Origin: CBDCFV01 sp965216425 | Lineage (GTDB): Bacteria > Chloroflexota > Dehalococcoidia > Lucifugimonadales > UBA3495 | Length of the DNA stretch: 64,000 nucleotides | Assembly: GCA_965216425.1 (NCBI GenBank) | Contig: CBDCFV010000004.1 | Coordinates: forward strand, 186,001 to 250,000 | Reading direction: 5' to 3' | In this document: piece by piece, positions 59,168 through 64,000 of the stretch | How positions within the stretch are numbered: the stretch's first letter is position 1 | How the letters are laid out: every line of letters starts with the position of its first letter | Notes under the pieces: generated by a model | Databases searched by the model: none | The model's input: only the letters and a program-made list of their open reading frames with translations | Told to the model about the DNA's origin: nothing | Position numbers and translations under genes: made by a program

Positions 59168-59635
59168 TCAAAGCTGCCATGGCCTGTGGCGGCTGATGTT
59201 GGTTACGGGAGTCGTTGTTCGATTGATGGGGTAACGTTCCTTAGCACACAGGGCAACCACAAGGGTTGCCCCTACGTGATTATGCCATGTTTTTCCATCA
59301 GCCAATGGACCCACGGGCGGGAGATTTCCCGGACGAGGGGAGGATGACATTGAGCAGCACTTCGGGGTCGGGGGTGGTTTTTTACGAAGACAATCCTGCA
59401 GGTAGTTGTTGGCCGCACCCCATGGGAGGAGCCGGTAACCGGCGTCTATTACCAGGCGGATGAAGGGCTGGATGTCCGGCAAAGGCTTGTGGTCGGACTG
59501 GGCGACGAACCAGCGGTGGGAAAGGTCCCGGCTGAGGAGGTCCAGCCGGTAGGCGGCCAGTTCGCGGGCCAATTTCCGTTGAAGGGCGCGGACGCGGGCA
59601 TGGAGGGCCTTTATTTCACTTGGCATGATGCTCAA
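59168..59635 (-). CDS. hypothetical protein, possibly frameshifted
   Basis: 155 residues in the annotated frame. Residues 1-85 read like real protein (basic coiled helix IKALHARVRALQRKLARELA, then LSRDLSHRWFVAQSDHKPLP and DAGYRLLPWGAANNYLQDCL). After this the frame becomes low-complexity; the -1 frame continues more naturally as DPEVLLNVILPSSGKSPARG before a stop. An A6 run at about 59379-59384 is a likely frameshift point. The last part of the annotated frame crosses a 'gggcaacc..ggttgccc' palindrome. No family is recognised. Confidence 0.4.
   Translation of the reverse strand: MSIMPSEIKALHARVRALQRKLARELAAYRLDLLSRDLSHRWFVAQSDHKPLPDIQPFIRLVIDAGYRLLPWGAANNYLQDCLRKKPPPTPKCCSMSSSPRPGNLPPVGPLADGKTWHNHVGATLVVALCAKERYPINRTTTPVTNISRHRPWQL
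59249..59272. repeat. palindrome 'gggcaacc-acaa-gggttgccc'
   Basis: A near-perfect hairpin of a type that recurs in many bacterial genomes as a dispersed repeat; a single copy in this window. Confidence 0.55.
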
Positions 59636-60144
59636 CTCCCCAGATAATCTATTTGCCGGATGGTGAAACCTGGAATTTCAGAATCGCGGACATTTACGGA
59701 CATTTCAGGACATTGGGGAGGGCACCAGAGTTGGAGGGGGCTTCGATACCTTGGGTGGGTGCGGACAGTTTTTTCCTAAAGGTCTTTTTAGTCATCAATC
59801 ATGGCGTTGCCTCAGTGGCTTTATCGGACTTGTCCACGTCCAACGGGACGTCGAGCAGGACAATTAACATGGTAGAGAGGTGTTATACGAGCTGGCAAGG
59901 GGGAAGTGTCAGTGGGGGACCATTAAGGCCACGTAACCGGCAGAGTTCGTCCTTTGATAGTCAAGGATCAGTCTTGCCCGACCCAGATTTAATATCCTGC
60001 TAAACAGGGTAGGCATTTTGATGATTTCATGTTTCAGGCTGTACACAGGCAGGTTTGCCCATCTCTAAAAGAGGATGAAGTCACCTTCAGGGCATGTTGT
60101 ATCCTTGCCGTTGTGCGGGATTTTGTACTTCCCTTTGGAGCGAA
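59636..60144. other. gene-free decayed stretch
   Basis: No convincing gene on either strand. The plus frame 59653-60003 has no recognisable domain. It lies between two damaged genes and may be relic DNA. Confidence 0.4.
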
Positions 60145-60882
60145 CTAGAGCAGTGGCCGTTGTCCATATACATCTACGGACGAAAGGCCTTCTCGTTCGA
60201 CAGGCAGAATCACCTCAGGCCCGTCATTCCCAGGCCGGTTCACCAAGGACGAAACTTCGTAGACCTCCATCACGCACCACCCGGCACACCTGCCATCGTG
60301 GCTCGAATATGGGACTAAGACGCTGGATAGTGCGCCGGGGTCGTCTACATCAGGGTCCAACCAGAAGGACTCCCTCTCCCGCGGTAGTATGACCGGCATA
60401 CGGTCGTGAATGGGACGGATAAGTTCGTTGGCCTCGGTCGTAATGATGGTGCAGGACCTGACAACTTCTCCCTGGGGGTCGCGCCAAGAATCCCAGAGCC
60501 CCGCGAAGGCGAAGAGCTCTCCCGACTTCATCACAATCCGCATAGGTCTCCTCGCCTTTCCCGCCCTCTGCCATTCGTAAAACCCGTCGGCCAAGACCAA
60601 GCATCTTCTGCGAATGAACGCGGTGCGAAAACTGTTGCGCTCGGCAACCGTCTCCCCGCGGGCGTTGATTAGACGATTGCCCACCGTGGCGTTCCTGGCC
60701 GAGGAAGGGATAAGTCCCCACCGCATGTAGGAAGCCCTCCTATCCGTGCCACTGGTCACGGCTAGAACCGGCTGTGTAGGTGCGATGTTATACCTGGGCG
60801 ATTAGACCAGCTCACCGGCGAGGAACTCGAACCTTTGCTGGATGTCTTCCAAATCTGCTTTCAGACTGTATCTTCCACACAT
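60145..60882 (-). pseudogene. SRAP-domain (YedK/HMCES-like) gene with one nonsense codon
   Basis: The full protein can be read from the ATG at 60882: MCGRYSLKADLEDIQQRFEF, LAGELV, then TAA at 60802-60804 (codon 27), then SPRYNIAPTQPVLAVTSG and on to the C-terminus without further break (245 codons). Catalytic Cys2, the Asn of YNIAPTQP, the Glu of DGFYEWQ and the His of IHDRMPVIL are all there, so a single change from a Tyr-type codon created the stop. The remaining open part (from 60759) lacks Cys2 and cannot crosslink abasic DNA. SRAP proteins shield abasic sites in single-stranded DNA. Confidence 0.85.
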
Positions 60883-61172
60883 GACAACACCTTGATGGTG
60901 ACGGTTGAAGGTAGCATCCCCGTTTGAAATTGCCGAGTCCCAGCTCTGAATGACTATGCCAAACCGAAACCACGTGTATGAGGATATACCGGCTAGAGCA
61001 CAATTGAGAGAGTGACTGAGATAGACATCTACTCCGGTTGCCTACCGCAAAGGAGTCTTAGGTGCGGATCGATATGCTCAGCGAGGTAACCGATGAAATC
61101 ATGTGACATAGATCTATTCTCTAAGTCAGACATCGTCCGGAGCATGTCATTTATTCTTTCTGAATTGGATGT
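60883..61172. other. intergenic, nothing recognised
   Basis: Contains no supported gene or strong repeat; probable promoter region for the SRAP pseudogene lies just after 60882. Confidence 0.35.
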
Positions 61173-61320
61173 CTTAGAAATTATCTCAAAACCAACCAGT
61201 CTTGGCGATTTGCCAACGCCGCTGCCCGAGGCCCATAGATTCCCGCCTGCGCGGGAATGACGGGTTGAGTGCGGGAACGACGAGTTGGGTGCTGCGACAA
61301 GTTTTGAGATAGGTTCTTAG
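61173..61320 (-). repeat. 148-bp repeat with 20-bp inverted ends and REP core
   Basis: Ends CTTAGAAATTATCTCAAAAC (61173-61192) and the reverse complement CTAAGAACCTATCTCAAAAC (61301-61320) match at 17 of 20 positions. The core is 'attcccgcctgcgcgggaatg' near 61239-61260. This is the most complete copy of the family also present at 40374 and 51265. Confidence 0.7.
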
Positions 61321-61657
61321 TCCTTTCCGGTATATATTCTGGATTCGTTAGCGGTTGTCCTTGAGCGACGCATATCCGCTCCTGCTGAATGAACGGACGT
61401 TCACCTAGTCTGTTATCTAGGTACAGAAGAGCTTGTACCATGTCCAGGCTGCCTTCCAACTGTCTATCCCTAGGCAACTCGTCTCCTTACCCATTCTCAC
61501 ATATCTTTTTGCAAGGTGCTGGCCATTTTTGATGCAAGCGGCCTATTTTTGCAACCAGACCGCTTGTTGGAACACAGCCCGATTTTTGTGCAAAGGCGGG
61601 GGAAGGGTCTGATAGCGTTCCGTTTCAGGTGGTCTGTCCAGCGGCGCCGGTGCGGTG

Positions 61658-61692
61658 GATTCCCGCCTTCGCGGGAATGACGGTTGGGACGT
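61658..61692. repeat. REP-like palindrome
   Basis: Copy 'attcccgccttcgcgggaatg' directly before the tandem repeat at 61693. Confidence 0.6.
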
Positions 61693-61800
61693 GGGAATGA
61701 CGGGTTGGGTGCGGGAGTGACGGTTGGACGCGGGAATGACGGGTTGGGTGCGGGAGTGACGGTTGGACGCGGGAATGATGGTCTGGGTGTGGGAGTTAGG
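61693..61800 (+). repeat. 39-bp tandem repeat (two perfect units plus a degenerate third)
   Basis: Unit 1 at 61693-61731 and unit 2 at 61732-61770 are identical (GGGAATGACGGGTTGGGTGC followed by GGGAGTGACGGTTGGACGC); a diverged partial unit runs to 61800. Each unit is itself two related half-units of about 20 bp, resembling the sequence beside REP palindromes. Confidence 0.85.
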
Positions 61801-61837
61801 CCACTTAAATTGCGACTTTGCGGCGGCGCGGGAGTTC

Positions 61838-61868
61838 TTGACTATTAGGCGCAATGGTCTGGTATAAT
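61838..61868 (+). promoter_or_regulatory. sigma-70 promoter of the zinc-ribbon gene
   Basis: TTGACT (61838-61843) and TATAAT (61863-61868), spacer 19 bases, about 105 bp before the start at 61973. Confidence 0.65.
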
Positions 61869-61972
61869 GTGTGCAGGTGTAAGTTCGGGTGTACCGTCGA
61901 TGGTACCTAGGTATGTTGCCTCTCGCATCGGATGACCTAGACTGAGCCAAAAATTATAGGGAGGTCATCCAG

Positions 61973-62263
61973 ATGGCCATTTCGGACAAAAATCTCACTT
62001 GTGTAGAATGCGGCTCATCCTTTGTCTTCACGGTAGGGGAGCAGGAGTTCTTTTCATCCCGCGGGTATACCAACGAGCCCAAGCGGTGCCCCGATTGCCG
62101 GTCGGCCCGCAAAAACGTGCAGCGCGGCGGTTACGGGGGCGGACCCCGTGAGATGCACCCGGTAGTGTGCGCGCAGTGCGGCACCGACACCACAGTGCCC
62201 TTCGTACCGCGAGGCGACAGGCCCGTCTACTGCAGCGATTGCTTCAGCGCGATGCGCCGGTAA
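61973..62263 (+). CDS. double zinc-ribbon (CxxC) protein
   Basis: 96 residues. Two CxxC pairs make the first ribbon (LTCVECGSSFVF and KRCPDCRSAR), a glycine-rich linker (GGYGGGP) follows, and two more CxxC pairs make the second (VVCAQCGTDTTV and VYCSDCFSAMRR). This is the probable zinc-ribbon plus CxxC_CxxC arrangement seen in Chloroflexota and cyanobacteria, function unknown, perhaps nucleic-acid binding. GGGAGG precedes the ATG. It is followed by a terminator. Confidence 0.88.
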   Translation: MAISDKNLTCVECGSSFVFTVGEQEFFSSRGYTNEPKRCPDCRSARKNVQRGGYGGGPREMHPVVCAQCGTDTTVPFVPRGDRPVYCSDCFSAMRR

Positions 62264-62285
62264 CCACACCCGGTAATGACCTTTG

Positions 62286-62320
62286 AGAAGAGCCGCCGTT
62301 GAGGCGGCTCTTCTGCTATT
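62286..62320 (+). terminator. rho-independent terminator of the zinc-ribbon gene
   Basis: AGAAGAGCCGCC/GGCGGCTCTTCT stem with a five-base loop, then TGCTATTT; 23 bp after the stop codon. Confidence 0.85.
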
Positions 62321-62415
62321 TAGCCATGACCTTCGCCGAAGGCAGGACAACGGCACCCAGACGGTGTCATACCGTGTCCGGTATCCCCGGTTATGACACC
62401 AGGCTCTATCCCGAC

Positions 62416-62446
62416 AAAAAAGGCCCAGTCAGCCTCCGGGGCCTTT
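62416..62446 (-). terminator. terminator of the higBA operon
   Basis: On the minus strand AAAGGCCC/GGGCCTTT forms a stem followed by a T-run; it lies 30 bp after the higA stop codon. Confidence 0.8.
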
Positions 62447-62475
62447 CTGTTGCCTATAGCTGCGGCGGCCGGCTG

Positions 62476-62808
62476 CTATGAGCTATCCCATTCCTCAGGG
62501 AGCATCGGTGTGTCTTCGCGAGGCTTGACCTGCTTGTTGATTTCGTGCCCGTATTTTTGATTTGCTATCTTCAGGTCGTATGAAACCTGAAGGTTCATCC
62601 AGAGCCTCTCTCCTGCACCGAGGTAGCGGGAAAGACGCAACGCAAAGTTTGCGTCAATGTCTCGCCGTCCCTTTAGGATCGCAGCAACCGTACCGGAAGG
62701 GACCGCCAGAAGTTCGTCAAACTCATCAGCGGATAGCCCTAACTCCTCCAACTCTTCCAATAATATCTCGCCGGGATGTATCGGTCTCATCCTGTTCTTG
62801 GGAGGCAT
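62476..62808 (-). CDS. higA: HigA-family antitoxin
   Basis: 110 residues from the ATG at 62808, which has GAGAGG 6 bases upstream; an ATG at 62826 that overlaps higB is an alternative. The sequence begins MPPKNRMRPIHPGEILLEEL, the HPGEIL motif of HigA, and continues with the XRE-type helix-turn-helix (LSADEFDELLAVPSGTVAAI, LKGRRDIDANFALRLSRYLG). It normally binds and inhibits the HigB ribonuclease and represses the operon. Intact, whereas the toxin gene upstream is broken. The C-terminal ~30 residues (QVKPREDTPMLPEEWDSS) are an acidic extension. Confidence 0.9.
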   Translation of the reverse strand: MPPKNRMRPIHPGEILLEELEELGLSADEFDELLAVPSGTVAAILKGRRDIDANFALRLSRYLGAGERLWMNLQVSYDLKIANQKYGHEINKQVKPREDTPMLPEEWDSS

Positions 62809-62818
62809 AGGTAACCTC

Positions 62819-63100
62819 TCAATCATGGTAGTCCACAATCTCGACATCGTAAGCGTTACCACCTGACCAACGGAAGCAGATACGCCATTGGCTATTGATT
62901 CGAACGCTGTATTCTCCTTGTCGAGTTCCAGACAGCCCTTCCAACCGGTTGCTTCGCAGGCTTCACAACCCTGCCAGCGATGTGGCGTCGTCCAGTATTT
63001 GGAGTCGGCGCATCGCCTGCTCTTCGAATCTTTCGAACCTGCGGACTCTCACTTCATGGAAGCACCTCTCCGTATCTCGGTCGCGAAAACTGCGAATCAT
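62819..63100 (-). pseudogene. higB: HigB toxin gene with one nonsense codon
   Basis: A 93-codon frame from the ATG at 63100: MIRSFRDRDTERCFHEVRVR, RRLQILDDATSLAGL, then TGA at 62963-62965 (codon 46), then SLRSNRLEGLSGTRQGEYSV, RINSQWRICFRW and YDVEIVDYHD. Canonical HigB has Arg at the stop position, so one CGA-to-TGA transition explains it. The catalytic C-terminal half cannot be made from this start, so the toxin is dead or made only by rare readthrough. Length and overlap with higA are normal. Confidence 0.88.
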
Positions 63101-63125
63101 TAGACCTTAATACACCCTCACACCC

Positions 63126-64000
63126 CTACGGCACCAGCATGGCCCGCGTAATATCCGGCTGGCGCTGGTCCCACTCGGCTTGTGGGAAGGCCTCGTTTAC
63201 GTCGGCCAAGGGGAACTTGTGAGAAACGATCTTCTCGAAGGGCAGGCGGTCTTTGTTGCGCACCAGGAAGTTGAGCAGGCGGGGCAGCAACTCGGCGCGG
63301 TACATCAGAGACCCCACGATGTTCTTGCCCTGCAACAGCTTGGACGGGTCGATGGACACCTCACGCCCCCGGACGATGTCGCCAATCTCTACGAACGTCC
63401 CGCCGTTGCTGAGCATGTCGATTCCCTCGGCAAGCAACTCGGCCCTGCCCACCAACTCCATCACCACGTCGGCGCCCCGGCCGTCGGTCAACTCTCTCAC
63501 CCGGCGGAGACGGGTCTCCGGGGTGTTGAACTCTTCGATGTTTATAGTGTGGTCCGCGCCGAAGGCCTCGGCCAGTTCCAGCCTGTTCTCCAACCGGTCC
63601 AGAACGATCACCCGGTCGGCTCCCATCTCCTTGGCCATGGCGGTGGCGTGGGCGCCCAGGCCGCCTGCCCCTTGGATCACCACGTAATCGCCCTCGCCGG
63701 CACCGGCCCGCATCAATCCGGTGGTCACGGTGCCCATAGCGCAATTCACCGGCCCCAGAATGTCGTCGTCCAGCTCATCAGGCACCCGGAAGAAGGGATG
63801 GCGCGGCGGCAGATACAGGTAGTCGGCGTAGGTCGAAACGAAGTACGGCCAGACTCCGGCCGCCGGGTAGTTCCGGTTCATGCACCAGTTGGTGTTGCCC
63901 TTAAGGCATTGGTGGCAGTGGTAGCAGGGGAACACGGCGGCATAGACCACCCGGTCTCCCTCTTCGATGGGCGCGCCGGCCGAGTCCGTAGTCACACCTT
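63126..64000 (-). CDS. zinc-dependent alcohol dehydrogenase, partial (N-terminus outside window)
   Basis: The frame is open to the right edge, so about 290 C-terminal residues are seen of an MDR-type enzyme of about 370. The structural zinc lobe is present (CYHCHQCLKGNTNWC), the Rossmann motif is QGAGGLGAHATAMAKEMGAD followed by VIVLDRLENRLELA (Asp, suggesting NAD), and the end FPLADVNEAFPQAEWDQRQP is typical. The catalytic-zinc Cys and His lie beyond the edge. It oxidises an alcohol or reduces an aldehyde; substrate unknown. Confidence 0.93.
   Translation of the reverse strand, partial: GVTTDSAGAPIEEGDRVVYAAVFPCYHCHQCLKGNTNWCMNRNYPAAGVWPYFVSTYADYLYLPPRHPFFRVPDELDDDILGPVNCAMGTVTTGLMRAGAGEGDYVVIQGAGGLGAHATAMAKEMGADRVIVLDRLENRLELAEAFGADHTINIEEFNTPETRLRRVRELTDGRGADVVMELVGRAELLAEGIDMLSNGGTFVEIGDIVRGREVSIDPSKLLQGKNIVGSLMYRAELLPRLLNFLVRNKDRLPFEKIVSHKFPLADVNEAFPQAEWDQRQPDITRAMLVP

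Larger units (their letters stand above)
61321..61972. other. repeat-rich intergenic segment
   Basis: No supported gene; open minus-strand frames (61181-61477 and 61543-61950) mainly translate repeats ('PVIPAQAGIY', 'RHSRTQPVIP'). Contains one REP palindrome, a 39-bp tandem repeat and a promoter for the zinc-ribbon gene. Confidence 0.6.

Noticed and set aside
59374..59390. Programmed -1 frameshift at the A6 run in 59168-59635
   Set aside because: In the annotated frame the slippery heptamer would be T-AAA-AAA, not a strong slippery site; simple decay is more likely.
61181..61950. Two minus-strand open frames
   Set aside because: Mostly the translation of palindromic and tandem repeats (PVIPAQAGIY-type peptides).
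46429..62965. Stop codon reassignment or programmed recoding as an explanation for in-frame stops
   Set aside because: All three stop codons are involved and core genes end normally; no selenocysteine-type hairpin was seen after the TGA in higB, and the expected residue there is Arg.
16122..63120. CRISPR-like array from recurring short repeats
   Set aside because: The recurring 'cccgc..gcggg' units are dispersed palindromes with irregular spacing and there are no regular spacers or cas genes.

Overview
The window looks like a chromosomal segment of a GC-rich bacterium, most likely a Chloroflexota of the Dehalococcoidia/SAR202 type. This is inferred from gene content: an F420-dependent NADPH reductase, a luciferase-like flavin/F420 oxidoreductase, a GMC oxidoreductase, an HpaB-type hydroxylase, a CocE/NonD hydrolase, GYD and cupin proteins, and a DUF2203 protein, next to ordinary housekeeping genes (pyrG, rho, prs, transaldolase, trmI). 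No rRNA is present, so the assignment is not proven.

Layout. 1-8.6 kb is a mobile/accessory zone: the 3' part of an IS21 element (istA/istB), a complete ISNCY-type insertion sequence with terminal inverted repeats, a DCC-family thiol oxidoreductase gene, a resolvase fragment, a decayed IS701 transposase, two nested MITE-like elements, an excisionase-like gene and a tyrosine integrase that stops 4 bp before a tRNA-Thr(CGT). 8.9-14.4 kb is a signalling cluster: a PAS-GAF histidine kinase and LuxR-type regulator (overlapping genes), a second receiver protein, a universal stress protein and small proteins, with a duplicated 40-bp palindromic motif around a possible 22-residue peptide gene. 14.5-33.5 kb is mainly metabolic: a two-gene amidase operon, a flavin oxidoreductase, two very short tandem desulforedoxin-like genes, thioredoxin-like protein, F420 reductase, SDR, inositol-phosphatase family, prs-amidohydrolase-aspartyl protease operon, HAD dehalogenase, nucleoside hydrolase, peroxiredoxin, gamma-glutamyltransferase, acyl-CoA dehydrogenase, bicupin, enoyl-CoA hydratase and HIT protein.

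33.6-37.9 kb is a core block (pyrG behind a near-perfect sigma-70 promoter, a membrane-anchored coiled-coil protein, transaldolase, rho). 37.9-46.1 kb is again catabolic/transport (CocE hydrolase, ferritin-like protein, metallo-beta-lactamase fold hydrolase, a metal-ligand-poor M24 peptidase relative, chromate transporter, aldehyde dehydrogenase). 46.1-47.8 kb holds a three-gene cassette of unknown function whose first gene is broken by two in-frame stop codons. 47.9-59.1 kb continues with a BNR-repeat protein, DUF2203, TrmI, HD protein, MidA-like methyltransferase, an overlapping HpaB-GMC pair, a tandem pair of DMT transporters and aspartate dehydrogenase. 59.1-63.1 kb is decaying accessory DNA: palindromic repeats, a 39-bp tandem repeat, a zinc-ribbon gene, a SRAP (HMCES/YedK) gene with one nonsense codon, and a higBA module whose toxin carries one nonsense codon while the antitoxin is intact. 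A zinc alcohol dehydrogenase runs off the right edge.

Themes: (i) several accessory genes are inactivated by isolated nonsense codons, using all three stop codons, so decay and not recoding; (ii) a family of about 145-bp repeats with a 'cattcccgc..gcgggaatc' core sits against gene ends, twice overlapping a gene's stop codon; (iii) redox/thiol proteins recur (DCC protein, thioredoxin-like, peroxiredoxin, desulforedoxins). The most attractive under-described items are the tandem desulforedoxin pair, the 46-48 kb cassette, and the signalling cluster with its duplicated motif. All functional calls come from reading the sequence; no database search was run.
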